Shown here: positions 25,799 to 34,563 of the stretch, piece by piece | Layout of the letters: each line of letters begins with the position of its first letter | Position numbering within the stretch: position 1 is the first letter of the stretch | Origin: Marinibaculum pumilum | GTDB taxonomy: Bacteria > Pseudomonadota > Alphaproteobacteria > Ferrovibrionales > Ferrovibrionaceae | Length of the DNA stretch: 64,000 nucleotides | Reading direction: 5' to 3' | NCBI RefSeq assembly: GCF_042646425.1 | Contig: NZ_JBHRTR010000028.1 | Span: 849,862 to 913,861 of the forward strand | Notes under the pieces: model-generated | Databases searched by the model: none | The model's input: the letters and a program-made list of their open reading frames with translations, nothing else | What the model was told of the DNA's origin: nothing | Position numbers and translations under genes: made by a program

Positions 25799-26826
25799 CG
25801 CCGCGCGAGGGCCGCTTCCGCTGACCGTCCCTCGGCCCGATCCTGCTGGTCCCGGCACTGGGCGATCAGCTCGATGGAGCGGCACCGGGCGTCATGGTCG
25901 AAGATGTCGGAGACGATCATCAGCTCGTCGGCGCCGGTCTCCGCCACCAGGGCATCGATGCCGGCGGCCACCGTGTCGGGTGCGCCGACGATGGAGCGGG
26001 CCATCATCTGCATCACCTGCTGCTTCTCCAGCGGCGACCAGTAGCTCTCGATATCGTCAATCGGTGGCTGGCTGAGGCCGCGACGGCCGCGCACCAGGCC
26101 GGTGAAGGACATCTGCTGCGTCGTCCAGAGCCGCCGCGCCTCGGCGTCGCTGTCGGCGGCGACGATGTTCACCCCGACCATGGCATGCGGCGCGGCCAGC
26201 TGGGCCGAGGGCTTGAACCGGCTGCGATAGATCTCCAGCGCCGGCAGCAGCTGCTGCGGCGCGAAATGCGAGGCGAAGGCGTAGGGCAAGCCGAATTCCG
26301 CCGCGACCATGGCGCCGAAATGGCTGGAGCCCAGGATCCACAGCGGCACCTGGGTGCCGACCCCGGGAATCGCGCGGATCGCCTGGTCCGGCTCCGCCGG
26401 CGCCAGCAGCGCCTGCAGTTCCAGAACGTCCTGCGGGAAATAGTCCGCGCTTTCCGGGGCGCGGCGCAACGCCCGCAGGGTCATCTGGTCGGTGCCCGGT
26501 GCGCGCCCCAGCCCCAGGTCGATGCGGCCGGGGAACAGATGCGCCAGGGTGCCGAACTGCTCGGCGATGATCAGCGGTGCGTGGTTGGGCAGCATGATGC
26601 CGCCGGCGCCGACCCGGATCGTGCTGGTGCCGGCCGCGATATGGCCGATCACGACGGAGGTCGCCGCGCTGGCGATGCTGGCGAGGTTGTGATGCTCCGC
26701 CACCCAGAAGCGGCGATAGCCCAATCGCTCCGCATGCCGGGCCAGGTCGCGCGCATTGTTCAGCGCCACGCCGGCATCGCTGCCTTCGGTGATGCGGACG
26801 AGGTCGAGGATCGAAAGAGCAGGCAT
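25795..26826 (-). CDS. LLM class flavin-dependent oxidoreductase
   Basis: A 343-residue TIM-barrel protein of the bacterial luciferase-like family (MsnO8-like). It starts MPALSILDLV and has RYRRFWVAEHHNL-type (here GYRRFWVAEHHN), GAGGIMLPNHAPL, IDLGLGRAPGTDQ and LWILGSSHFGAM, typical of this group. Such enzymes use reduced flavin and oxygen; the substrate is unknown. Open frame extends upstream to 27543 without similarity, so the ATG at 26826 is used; its ribosome binding site is weak. The upstream gap holds three tandem 14-base repeats. The MscS gene follows by an ATGA overlap. Confidence 0.88.
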   Translation of the reverse strand: MPALSILDLVRITEGSDAGVALNNARDLARHAERLGYRRFWVAEHHNLASIASAATSVVIGHIAAGTSTIRVGAGGIMLPNHAPLIIAEQFGTLAHLFPGRIDLGLGRAPGTDQMTLRALRRAPESADYFPQDVLELQALLAPAEPDQAIRAIPGVGTQVPLWILGSSHFGAMVAAEFGLPYAFASHFAPQQLLPALEIYRSRFKPSAQLAAPHAMVGVNIVAADSDAEARRLWTTQQMSFTGLVRGRRGLSQPPIDDIESYWSPLEKQQVMQMMARSIVGAPDTVAAGIDALVAETGADELMIVSDIFDHDARCRSIELIAQCRDQQDRAEGRSAEAALARR

Positions 26827-26848
26827 GACCACCGGAATCAGCTGAGGG

Positions 26849-26890
26849 AAAGATGCTTGTCCAAAGATGCTTGTCCAAAGATGCTTGTCT
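26849..26890. repeat. Three tandem 14-bp repeats in a divergent promoter region
   Basis: The unit AAAGATGCTTGTCC occurs at 26849-26862 and 26863-26876, with a third copy differing only at the last base at 26877-26890. The array starts 23 bases upstream of the flavin oxidoreductase start and 100 bases before the DSD1-type gene on the other strand. It lies in non-coding DNA and looks like regulator binding sites or a slippage product. Confidence 0.85.
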
Positions 26891-26989
26891 GGGGGGCAAT
26901 GTGGCGGGTAGGGCATGTCCGGGCAAGGCCCGGGCCGGCGGGCATGTGCGTGGCGCATGGCGGGCCCGGTCCAGGGAAGGAGACATGGT

Positions 26990-28138
26990 GTGCAGGACAG
27001 CCCCAACCGCGATCTGATCGGCCAGCCGGGCGGGCGGGACCGGCTGCAGACCCCCTGCCTGGTGCTGGACCTGGACGCCGCCGAGGCGAATATCGCCTGC
27101 ATGGCCGCGCATGCGCAGGCGGCCGGCATCGGCCTGCGGCCGCATGCCAAGGCGCACAAATCGGTCGCCCTGGCGCGGCGCCAGCTGGATGCCGGCGCGA
27201 CCGGCATCTGCGTCGCCACGGTGGGCGAGGCGGAGGCCCTGGCGGCCGGCGGGATCGGCGGGCTGCTGCTGACCTCTCCTGTCGCCGGTACCGCAAAGCT
27301 GCGGCGCCTGGCAGAGCTGGCGCGATCCGGCCACGCGGTGATGGCGACGGTCGACCATCCGGATGCGGTGGCGGGCCTGTCGGCAGCGATGACGGGCGGG
27401 GCGATGGCGGGCGCGTCGGCGCCGCTGACACTGCTGGTGGACATGGATGTCGGCCAGCACCGGACCGGCGTGCCGGATGCCGATACCGCTTTGGACCTGG
27501 CGCGGGCGATCGCCGATGCGGCGGGCCTCGCCTTCGGCGGCATCCAGGCCTATGCCGGCCATGTCCAGCATATTGCCGGCCTGGCGGAACGGCGCGCGGC
27601 GATGGAACGCCCCTGGGCGTTGATCCAGGCGGTCCGGCAGCGCCTGGCCGGTGCCGGGCTGGCGCCGGCGATCGTTACCGGCGCCGGGACCGGCACCCAC
27701 GCGCTGGATGCCGGCGCAGGCCTGTTCACCGAGATGCAGACCGGATCCTATGTCTTCACCGATGTGCAGTACGACGCCGTTGTCCTGCGGGAGGCGGCGG
27801 CGACACCGTTCCGGCCCTCGCTGTTCGTGGCCTGCAGCGTGGTCAGCACCCACCAGGAGGGCTTCGTCACCACAGATGGCGGGCTGAAGCGGTTCGCCAC
27901 CGACGGGCCGGCGCCGCGACCGATGCGCAATGCGCCCGCCGGCGCCGGCTTCCGGTTCTCCGGCGACGAATTCGGCGCGCTGCTGCTGAACGGCGCCCGG
28001 CCGCCGGCGCGCGGCACGGTGATCGAATGCCAGGTGCCGCATTGCGATCCCACCGTCGACCTGTACGACTGGTACCATGTCGTGCGCGGCGATGTTCTGG
28101 TGGAGATCTGGCCGGTGGAAGGGCGCGGCGCGATTTAG
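26990..28138 (+). CDS. DSD1 family PLP-dependent enzyme (D-amino acid dehydratase/deaminase-like)
   Basis: A 382-residue enzyme with the alanine-racemase-type PLP barrel followed by the D-serine dehydratase-like domain. The Schiff-base lysine lies in LRPHAKAHKSVA, the dimer and phosphate contacts in VDMDVGQHRTG and GAGTGTH, and the zinc ligands of DSD1 and D-threonine aldolase enzymes in VPHCDPTVDLYDWYH. It probably acts on a D-amino acid, releasing ammonia or splitting a hydroxy-amino acid. A GTG start is chosen because AAGGAG lies eight bases before it; an ATG at 26957 is the alternative. The TetR gene follows on the same strand. Confidence 0.85.
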   Translation: MQDSPNRDLIGQPGGRDRLQTPCLVLDLDAAEANIACMAAHAQAAGIGLRPHAKAHKSVALARRQLDAGATGICVATVGEAEALAAGGIGGLLLTSPVAGTAKLRRLAELARSGHAVMATVDHPDAVAGLSAAMTGGAMAGASAPLTLLVDMDVGQHRTGVPDADTALDLARAIADAAGLAFGGIQAYAGHVQHIAGLAERRAAMERPWALIQAVRQRLAGAGLAPAIVTGAGTGTHALDAGAGLFTEMQTGSYVFTDVQYDAVVLREAAATPFRPSLFVACSVVSTHQEGFVTTDGGLKRFATDGPAPRPMRNAPAGAGFRFSGDEFGALLLNGARPPARGTVIECQVPHCDPTVDLYDWYHVVRGDVLVEIWPVEGRGAI

Positions 28139-28168
28139 CGATTTGTTAGCCCTGTCCGGGGCATATGG

Positions 28169-28894
28169 ATGGCCATGAGCAAAGGCGCCAACACACGCGA
28201 GACGATCATCGGGGAGGCCCTGTCCCAGGCCGTTGAACTCGGCCTGGAAGGTGTCACCCTCGGTGTGCTCGCCAGCAGGCTGAACCTCTCAAAGTCCGGC
28301 CTGTTCGCCCATTTCAAGTCCAAGGAAGCGCTGCAGATCGCGGTGCTGGAGGCGGCGGTCGACCGCTTCCGCGCGCAGGTCGCCACGCCCGCCTTCGCCA
28401 AGCCGAAGGGGCGCGGCCGCGTGGCGGCGCTGTTCGAGCACTGGCTGGCCTGGCTGGATGGCGGCGAGGCGGCGCCCGGCTGCCTGTTCGTCACCGCGGC
28501 GCAGGAATACGTCCAGCGTCCCGGCCCGGTGCGCGACCTGCTGGTCCGCTCGCAGGTGGAATGGCACGGCGCGCTGCGCTGGGCCACCGCGCAGGCGATG
28601 ACGCAGGGCGATTTCCGGAAGGACCTGGACCCCGACCTGTTCGTGTTCCAGATGATCGGCATCGCGCTGGGCTATCAGCACATGCAGAAGCTGATGAACG
28701 ATCCGGAAGCGCTGGGCCGCGCCCATGCGGCCTTCGACCGGCTGCTGGCAGATGCGGCACCCGCTGCTGCGGCTTCCGCCGGCTCCGCCCCGGACAGCAG
28801 CCCGATCCCCCCGAATCAGGCAGTCCCCGGCCAGGCAGCTCCCGGCCAGGCAGCCCCCGCACGGGCACCGCAGCACGAGACATCGGACAGCTGA
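28169..28894 (+). CDS. TetR/AcrR family transcriptional regulator
   Basis: A 241-residue regulator. Its N-terminal helix-turn-helix (TRETIIGEALSQAVELGLEG, then NLSKSGLFAHFKSKEALQ) is canonical, and the ligand domain contains GCLFVTAAQEY. The last 40 residues are low complexity, with repeats of PGQAAPGQAAP, beyond the usual length of the family. The gene could start six bases later at the second ATG. It lies 30 bases after the DSD1-type gene and 147 bases before a GST gene; inverted repeats just upstream of that GST gene may be its operator. Confidence 0.88.
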   Translation: MAMSKGANTRETIIGEALSQAVELGLEGVTLGVLASRLNLSKSGLFAHFKSKEALQIAVLEAAVDRFRAQVATPAFAKPKGRGRVAALFEHWLAWLDGGEAAPGCLFVTAAQEYVQRPGPVRDLLVRSQVEWHGALRWATAQAMTQGDFRKDLDPDLFVFQMIGIALGYQHMQKLMNDPEALGRAHAAFDRLLADAAPAAAASAGSAPDSSPIPPNQAVPGQAAPGQAAPARAPQHETSDS

Positions 28895-29004
28895 CAAGGG
28901 TTCCGGCGCGTGTTTGCGCCGGACTCTCTTCCCGATACCCGCCCGGAAGGAACGGCGGGGATTGCGGGTCGGGAAAGCATCCCTTGCCTTTTCTAAATAA
29001 AAGC

Positions 29005-29031
29005 ACGATCGTTCGTATCCAAACGCGAACG
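29005..29031. promoter_or_regulatory. Overlapping inverted repeats before the second GST gene
   Basis: ACGATCGT (29005-29012) is a perfect palindrome, and CGTTCG (29010-29015) pairs with CGAACG (29026-29031) across ten bases. They overlap the ribosome binding site region of the gene starting at 29042, as a repressor operator would. The preceding 28990-29002 is AT-rich (TTCTAAATAAAAG) and may be the promoter. Confidence 0.45.
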
Positions 29032-29041
29032 GAGAAACCCG

Positions 29042-29761
29042 ATGATCGCCGCCGAGTTCCTGCGCATCTTCACCGGCCCGATGAGCGTCTTCGGCGCCAA
29101 GGCCGTGATCGCCGCCCATGAGAAGGCGCTGGATTTCGAGACCGTCATGGTGCCGTTCTCCCTGCGAGACGGCTATGCGCCGAAGCCCGATGAGGTGCTG
29201 CAGGGCAATCCGAAGGGCCAGATTCCCGTGCTGCTGCATGACGGCCTGGTGCTGTTCGATTCGACCCAGATTTTCGAATATCTGGAGGATCGCTGGCCCC
29301 GGCCGCCGCTCTGGCCCACGGCCCCGGCGGAGCGTTCGCTGGCCCGGCAGGCGGAGCTGCTGGCTGACGAGGTACTGTTCCCGCGCGTGCTGACCCTGAT
29401 GGGCCTGTGCCGCAGCGGTGCCGGGGCGCAGGCCTGCGCGCCCGCCGTGGCGGCGATCGGGGAATTGCAGCGCGACCTGGACCGGCGGCTGGCCGGTCGG
29501 GACTGGCTGGCGGGGCCCTATGGCTATGCCGATATCGCGACCTTCTGCGTGCAGATGATGGCATCGGCCCTGGGCGCAGACCCGGGTGCGGACATGTCGC
29601 GCCTGACAGCGTGGCGCGACAGGGTCGTTGCCCGCCCGGCGGTGGCTCGCACTTTGGCGCCGATGGCCGCCTTCATGACGGCCAACCGCATGGTTCTGCC
29701 GCCCTGGCTCGCCGCGATGGCGGCGAAGGCCGGGCCGCCGGAAGGGGCGATGGCCTCCTGA
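29042..29761 (+). CDS. Glutathione S-transferase family protein
   Basis: A 239-residue GST with a thioredoxin-like half (FLRIFTGPMSVFGAKAVIAA; GQIPVLLHDGLVLFDSTQIF then EYLEDRWP) and an all-helical half (GPYGYADIATFCVQMM). The cis-proline and the Asp-Ser glutathione contact are present. The catalytic Ser/Cys position near SVFG is compatible with several classes, so no substrate is proposed. GGAGAAACCCG precedes the start. It follows the TetR gene and has operator-like repeats in its leader. Confidence 0.87.
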   Translation: MIAAEFLRIFTGPMSVFGAKAVIAAHEKALDFETVMVPFSLRDGYAPKPDEVLQGNPKGQIPVLLHDGLVLFDSTQIFEYLEDRWPRPPLWPTAPAERSLARQAELLADEVLFPRVLTLMGLCRSGAGAQACAPAVAAIGELQRDLDRRLAGRDWLAGPYGYADIATFCVQMMASALGADPGADMSRLTAWRDRVVARPAVARTLAPMAAFMTANRMVLPPWLAAMAAKAGPPEGAMAS

Positions 29762-29905
29762 GCACCGCACCCTCGGTCCTGCACCCTCAGTCTTTACGGG
29801 CGCCCTTCGCGGAGCCAATCTGCCGCCACGCCAGGACAAGGACGCGGCCTGGGCGGGTGGCCCGGGAGGGCCGTCCTGCCCCGCCGCCACAGCGGGAGGA
29901 AGGCA

Positions 29906-30718
29906 ATGGACCTCAAGGACGGCATTTTCGAGCTCAGCGACGGCGTCGCCACCTACACCATGAACCGGCCGGACATGCGCAACGCGCTGATCCCGTCGAT
30001 CGTGGCCGACTACCAGACGGTGATCGCCCGGGTGCAGTCGGACCCGGAGATCCGTGCCCTGGTGGTGACCGGGGCAGGCGGGGCGTTCTGCGCCGGCGGC
30101 AACATCCAGCGCATGAAGGACGGCTTCTCCTCCGGCTCGGAAGTGCAGCAGAACTTCGTCGAGCTGCATGGCTGGCTGAAGCAGTTCTTCGACCTGCCGG
30201 TGCCGGTGATCGCGGCCGTGGACGGGCCGGCCTTCGGCGGCGGGCTCAGCCTGGCGCTGGGCTCCGACATCGTGCTGGCGACCCCGGGCGCGACCTTCTG
30301 CGCGGTGTTCCAGCGCATCGGCCTGGTGCCGGACATGGCGGTGCTCTATTCGCTGACCCGCGCGGTCGGCCTGCAGCGGGCGAAGGAGCTCTGCTTCTCC
30401 GCCCGCGTGATGTCGGCGCAGGAGGCGCGGGACATGGGCATCGTCCTGTCCCTGCACGACCCGCACGAACTGGTGCACGAGGCGCAGGCCGTCGCCCGCC
30501 GCTTCACCCATGCCAGCCGCGAGGCGCTGGCCCTCACGAAGTCGATCCTCAACCGTTCCCTGTCGGAGGATTATGACAGCCTGGCCGCGCAGGAAGGCCT
30601 GGCGCAGGCGATCTGCCTGCTGTCCGACTATCACAAGGATGCGGTGAAGAAGTTCCTGTCCAAGCAGCCGCTGCCCTTCAACTGGGAGCAGCTGTCGCAG
30701 GCCAAGGCCGCCGAATAG
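29906..30718 (+). CDS. Enoyl-CoA hydratase/isomerase family protein
   Basis: A 270-residue crotonase-fold enzyme. The two oxyanion-hole loops are AFCAGGNIQRMKDG and DGPAFGGGLSLALGSD; the first catalytic Glu position (FCAVFQRIGLVPDMAVLYSL) reads FQRIGLVPD, lacking the usual paired glutamates of hydratases, so it may be an isomerase or a hydratase of different specificity. GCGGGAGGAAGGCA precedes the start. It lies among acyl-CoA and amino-acid catabolism genes. Confidence 0.88.
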   Translation: MDLKDGIFELSDGVATYTMNRPDMRNALIPSIVADYQTVIARVQSDPEIRALVVTGAGGAFCAGGNIQRMKDGFSSGSEVQQNFVELHGWLKQFFDLPVPVIAAVDGPAFGGGLSLALGSDIVLATPGATFCAVFQRIGLVPDMAVLYSLTRAVGLQRAKELCFSARVMSAQEARDMGIVLSLHDPHELVHEAQAVARRFTHASREALALTKSILNRSLSEDYDSLAAQEGLAQAICLLSDYHKDAVKKFLSKQPLPFNWEQLSQAKAAE

Positions 30719-30743
30719 CGGTGGAGATGGCGGCGCCCGCCGT

Positions 30744-31811
30744 TCAGCCGGCCGGGACCGCGTCCATCGGCCGGCGCAGCGCCGCCAGCCGCTGCAGGGC
30801 GATGCGGTCGGCCACGGCCGCCGTATCGCCGTCTCCGGCGGCCTGGAAGATTTCCGTCAGGGTGTCGGCGATGGCGCGGACCTTGACCTCGACCGCGGCG
30901 CGGTCGTAGCGGCCGCCCAGTTCCGCGGCGACATTGATGATGCCGCCGGCATTGATGACATAGTCCGGCGCATAGAGGATTCCCCGGTCGGCGAGCCGCG
31001 CGCCGTCCTCGGCCGTTGCCAGCTGGTTGTTGGCGGAGCCGGCGACGATGCGGGCATCCAGGGCCGGGATGCTGTCGGCGTTCAGCACGCCGCCCAGCGC
31101 GCAGGGGGCGAAGATGTCGGCGCCGACCGTGTGGATCCTGTGCGGCGCCACCACCATCGCCTGGAAGCGCACCTGCGCCTGCGCCAGCCGCGGCCGGTCC
31201 AGGTCCGCAACGACCAGGGCCGCGCCGGCGTCATGCAGCCGCTCGCAAAGGCCCAGGCCGACATGGCCCAGGCCCTGCACCGCGATGCGGCAATCGGCCA
31301 GGTCGTCGCTGCCGGTGGCGTGGCGCGCCGCGGCGCGGATCCCTTCGAACACCCCCAGCGCGGTGAGGGGAGAGGGATCGCCGCTGCCACCCTCGGCCTC
31401 GCCGCGTCCCGCGACATGCGGGGTCTCTTCCGCCATCACCGCCATGTCGGCGGGGCTCATGCCGACATCCTCGGCCGCGATGTAGCGCCCGCCCAGCCCG
31501 TCCACCGCCCGGCCGAAGGCACGCAGCAGGCCCGGCGACTTGGCGGTCCGGGCATCGCCCAGGATCACCGCCTTGCCGCCGCCCAGGGCCAGGCCGGCCA
31601 TGACATTCTTCAGGGTCATGCCGCGGCTGAGCCGCAGCACGTCGGTCAGCGCCTCCGCCTCGTTCGCATAGGCCCACATCCGCACCCCGCCGCAGGCCGG
31701 CCCGGCGGTCCGGTCATGCACGGCGATGATCGCCCGCAGACCGGAGGCCCGGTCGCAGGCGAAGGTGACGGCCTCATGCCCGTCATGCTCGGGATGATCG
31801 AACAGCTCCAT
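30744..31811 (-). CDS. Glu/Leu/Phe/Val family amino-acid dehydrogenase
   Basis: A 355-residue NAD-dependent dehydrogenase resembling leucine dehydrogenase in size. It has ACGGVRMWAYANEAEALTDV and the catalytic lysine motif ALGGGKAVILGD in the N-terminal domain, and the Rossmann motif VQGLGHVGLGLCERL in the second. It deaminates a branched or aromatic amino acid to the 2-oxo acid, which fits the neighbouring acyl-CoA dehydrogenase and hydratase genes. The start at 31811 (MELFDHPEHDG) is chosen by similarity; upstream codons in the same frame lack it. Confidence 0.88.
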   Translation of the reverse strand: MELFDHPEHDGHEAVTFACDRASGLRAIIAVHDRTAGPACGGVRMWAYANEAEALTDVLRLSRGMTLKNVMAGLALGGGKAVILGDARTAKSPGLLRAFGRAVDGLGGRYIAAEDVGMSPADMAVMAEETPHVAGRGEAEGGSGDPSPLTALGVFEGIRAAARHATGSDDLADCRIAVQGLGHVGLGLCERLHDAGAALVVADLDRPRLAQAQVRFQAMVVAPHRIHTVGADIFAPCALGGVLNADSIPALDARIVAGSANNQLATAEDGARLADRGILYAPDYVINAGGIINVAAELGGRYDRAAVEVKVRAIADTLTEIFQAAGDGDTAAVADRIALQRLAALRRPMDAVPAG

Positions 31812-31948
31812 GGACCTGATATGGGGCAGCACCGGCCGTATTGCACCACGCGCGGACGATGACCTAGGCTTCCGCGGGCCGCGCTGCAGAACGGGCGTTC
31901 GAGACATTGGCGGCCGCGGCAAGCCGAAATACGGGGGAGGAAGGCAAG

Positions 31949-32020
31949 ATGGGCGGCACCGCCGCATCGTTCCGGGCGCGACGGCTGTCGCGCAGTGGCC
32001 GCGGAACCGCGGCCCGATGA
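31949..32020 (+). CDS. Possible 23-residue leader peptide
   Basis: An ATG at 31949 is preceded by GGGGGAGGAAGGCAAG, a far stronger ribosome binding site than that of the next gene. The frame encodes 23 residues (MGGTAASFRARRLSRSG, then five more) and its stop TGA at 32018-32020 overlaps the ATG of the serine hydrolase (ATGA). It may couple translation to the hydrolase. No similarity is recognised, and it may also mark a mis-set start or a sequence error. Confidence 0.4.
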   Translation: MGGTAASFRARRLSRSGRGTAAR

Positions 32021-33249
32021 AGCGCTTTTCCGCCGAAGGCGCCTATGGCCGCCTGTCGGGCGAGGTCGATCCCGATTTCACGGCCGTGGCAGACGCCTTC
32101 CGTGCCAATTTCGAGGATCGCGACGAACTGGGCGCCGCGCTCTGCGTGATCCGCGACGGCAAGGTGGTCGCCGACCTCTGGGGCGGCTTCGCCGATGCCG
32201 ACCGCCAGACGCCCTGGCAGCGCGACACGATGACGGTCGTCTTCTCGGCGACCAAGGGCGTGACCGCGATCTGCGCGCACATGCTGGTGGAGGAAGGCGC
32301 GCTGGACCTCGACGCGCCCGTCGCCGACCTCTGGCCCGAGTTCGCCGATGGCGGCAAGGACGGCACCACCCTGCGGATGATGCTGGACCATTCCGCCTCG
32401 GTGCCCGCCTTCCGCGAGAAGCTGAAGGCCGGCGGCGTCTACGACTGGGAGTATATGACCGGCCGGATCGCGGCGGAGCCGGCCTACTGGCCGCCCGGCA
32501 CCCGCTCCGGCTATCACGGCACCACCTATTCCTGGACAGTGGGAGAGATGATCCGCCGCGCCGCCGGCATGTCGGTCGGCCGTTTCTTCCGCGAACGAAT
32601 CGGCGACCCCCAGGGCCTGGACTTCTGGATTGGCCTGCCGGAGGCGGAGGAAAGCCGGGTCGCGCCGGTGATCCCCTACCGCCACCCGGCGAACGCGCCG
32701 CTGCCGCCGTTCCTGCAGGCGGTGCTGCACGACCGCGCCTCGGTGGCGGCGAACTTCGTCTACAATTCCGGCAGCCTGCTGGGCGGCGCGATCAACAGCC
32801 GCGAGGCGCATGCGGCCGAGATTCCCGCCGCCAACGGCATCGGCACGGCGGCGGCCCTGGCGCGGATCTACGCACCGATCGCGCAGGGGGGCGGCGACCT
32901 GCTGCGGCCGGAGACGGTCACCCGGATGAGCCAGGTCTCCACCGCCACCGAGCGCGACGCGACCCTGGAAATGCCGAGCCGCTTCGCGCTGGGCTTCATG
33001 GTCTCGATGGACAATCGCAGCCGGGTGCCGTTCGACGGCCACAGCGCGATCCTGGGCCGCGGCGCCTTCGGCCATGTCGGGGCCGGCGGCAGCATCGGAT
33101 TTGCCGATCCCGACCACGGCATCGCTGTCGGCTATGCGATGAACCGCCTGGGCGAAGGACTGCTGCTCAACGGCCGCGGCCAGTCGCTGGTCGATGCCGT
33201 CTATCGCAGCCTGGGCTGTACCTCTTCCGACGGCGGGGCATGGGTATAG
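32017..33249 (+). CDS. Serine hydrolase (beta-lactamase/EstB-like family)
   Basis: A 410-residue protein of the class C beta-lactamase/esterase family. The nucleophile motif SxxK is in FSATKGVTAIC, preceded by GKVVADLWGGFAD, a hallmark of this esterase group, and the tyrosine motif lies in the YHGTTYSWTVGE region. There is no signal peptide, so it is likely a cytoplasmic esterase or lactonase rather than a resistance enzyme. No ribosome binding site is visible at its ATG; it overlaps the stop of a 23-codon frame with a strong one. An acyl-CoA dehydrogenase follows at once. Confidence 0.87.
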   Translation: MKRFSAEGAYGRLSGEVDPDFTAVADAFRANFEDRDELGAALCVIRDGKVVADLWGGFADADRQTPWQRDTMTVVFSATKGVTAICAHMLVEEGALDLDAPVADLWPEFADGGKDGTTLRMMLDHSASVPAFREKLKAGGVYDWEYMTGRIAAEPAYWPPGTRSGYHGTTYSWTVGEMIRRAAGMSVGRFFRERIGDPQGLDFWIGLPEAEESRVAPVIPYRHPANAPLPPFLQAVLHDRASVAANFVYNSGSLLGGAINSREAHAAEIPAANGIGTAAALARIYAPIAQGGGDLLRPETVTRMSQVSTATERDATLEMPSRFALGFMVSMDNRSRVPFDGHSAILGRGAFGHVGAGGSIGFADPDHGIAVGYAMNRLGEGLLLNGRGQSLVDAVYRSLGCTSSDGGAWV

Positions 33250-33251
33250 AG

Positions 33252-34424
33252 ATGGCGATCGCATTCGACCTGACCGACGACCAGCGCGCGATCCAGGCCT
33301 CGGTGCGCCGCACCGTCGACCGCTTCGGCGAGGAGTACTGGCTGGCCCGCGACACCGAGGGCGGCTTCCCGGAGGAATTCTACCAGGCGGTCGCGGAAGG
33401 CGGCTGGCTGGGCATCGCGATGCCGGAGGCCTATGGCGGCGCCGGGCTCGGCGTGACCGAGGCGGCGCTGATGATGGCGGAGGTGGCGAATTCGCCGGGC
33501 GGCATGGCGGCGGCCTCGGCGATCCACATCAACATCTTCGGGCCGCATCCGATCGTACAGTTCGGCACCGAGGAACAGCGCGAGCGCTGGCTGCCCGACC
33601 TGATCGCCGCCCGCGCCAAGACCTGCTTCGGCGTCACCGAACCCGATGCCGGGCTGGAGACCGGTGCCATCACCACCCGCGCGGTGCGCGACGGCGACCA
33701 TTACGTGATCGACGGCCGCAAGATCTGGACGACGACGGCGCAGGTCGCCGACAAGATCATGCTGCTGGCCCGCACGACGCCGAAGGAACAGACCGCGAAG
33801 CCGATGCAGGGGCTGACCCTGTTCTACACCGACCTGGATCGCGCAGCGGTGGAGGTGCGGGAGATCCCGAAGATGGGCCGCAAGGCGGTCGATTCGAACA
33901 TGCTGTTCATCGAGGGGCTGCGGGTGCCGGTGGAGGACCGGATCGGTGAGGAGGGGAAGGGCTTCAACTACCTGCTGCATTCCCTGAACCCGGAGCGGAT
34001 CCTGATCGGTGCCGAGGCGGTCGGCATCGGCCGCCAGGCGCTGGACCGCGCCGCCCGCTATGCGCGGGAGCGGGTGGTGTTCGGCCGGCCGATCGGACAG
34101 AACCAGTCGATCCAGCACCCCCTGGCGGAATGCTGGATGGCACTGGAGGCGGCCTGGATGATGGTCCTGAAGGGGGCCTGGGCCTACGATTCGGGGCGCG
34201 ACTGCGGCGCGGAGGCCAATGCCGCGAAATATCTGGGGGCGGAGGCCGGCTTCAAGGCCTGCACCCAGGCGGTGATGACCCATGGCGGCATGGGCTATGC
34301 GCGGGAATTCCATGTCGAGCGGCTGATGCGCGAGGTGATGATTCCCCGCATCGCCCCGGTCAGCCCGCAGCTGATCCTCTGCTACATCGCCGAGAAGGTG
34401 CTGGACCTGCCGAAGTCGTATTGA
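33252..34424 (+). CDS. Acyl-CoA dehydrogenase
   Basis: A 390-residue FAD enzyme with FDLTDDQRAIQASVRRTVDR at the N-terminus, the signature CFGVTEPDAGLETGAI, and a C-terminal end VMTHGGMGYAREFHVERLMR. It converts an acyl-CoA to the enoyl-CoA and reduces ETF. An in-frame ATG at 33240 would add four residues and overlap the serine hydrolase gene; either way the two are cotranscribed. With the hydratase and amino-acid dehydrogenase nearby it could serve branched-chain acid breakdown, which is inference. Confidence 0.9.
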   Translation: MAIAFDLTDDQRAIQASVRRTVDRFGEEYWLARDTEGGFPEEFYQAVAEGGWLGIAMPEAYGGAGLGVTEAALMMAEVANSPGGMAAASAIHINIFGPHPIVQFGTEEQRERWLPDLIAARAKTCFGVTEPDAGLETGAITTRAVRDGDHYVIDGRKIWTTTAQVADKIMLLARTTPKEQTAKPMQGLTLFYTDLDRAAVEVREIPKMGRKAVDSNMLFIEGLRVPVEDRIGEEGKGFNYLLHSLNPERILIGAEAVGIGRQALDRAARYARERVVFGRPIGQNQSIQHPLAECWMALEAAWMMVLKGAWAYDSGRDCGAEANAAKYLGAEAGFKACTQAVMTHGGMGYAREFHVERLMREVMIPRIAPVSPQLILCYIAEKVLDLPKSY

Positions 34425-34463
34425 GGCAGGCGGGTCCAGAAGATCGGGACGAACCATCCCGGT

Positions 34464-34503
34464 CTGCCGCCGCCCGCAGGGTGAATCCGGCAGGCGGCGG
34501 CAG
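34464..34503. terminator. Bidirectional terminator-like hairpin
   Basis: An 11-base perfect stem, CTGCCGCCGCC at 34464-34474 with GGCGGCGGCAG at 34493-34503, and an 18-base loop, lies between the convergent acyl-CoA dehydrogenase and the small gene ending at 34564. No T-tract. Confidence 0.45.
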
Positions 34504-34563
34504 GGGGAAGCGTGTTCATTGCGGCGCGGCCGGGCGTCTGCGGCGGGCCCGCGCCTGGAATGA

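Noticed and set aside
28801..28890. Possible minisatellite
   Set aside because: The repeated bases lie inside the TetR coding frame and encode a Pro-Gly-Gln-Ala tail; only about three imperfect units.
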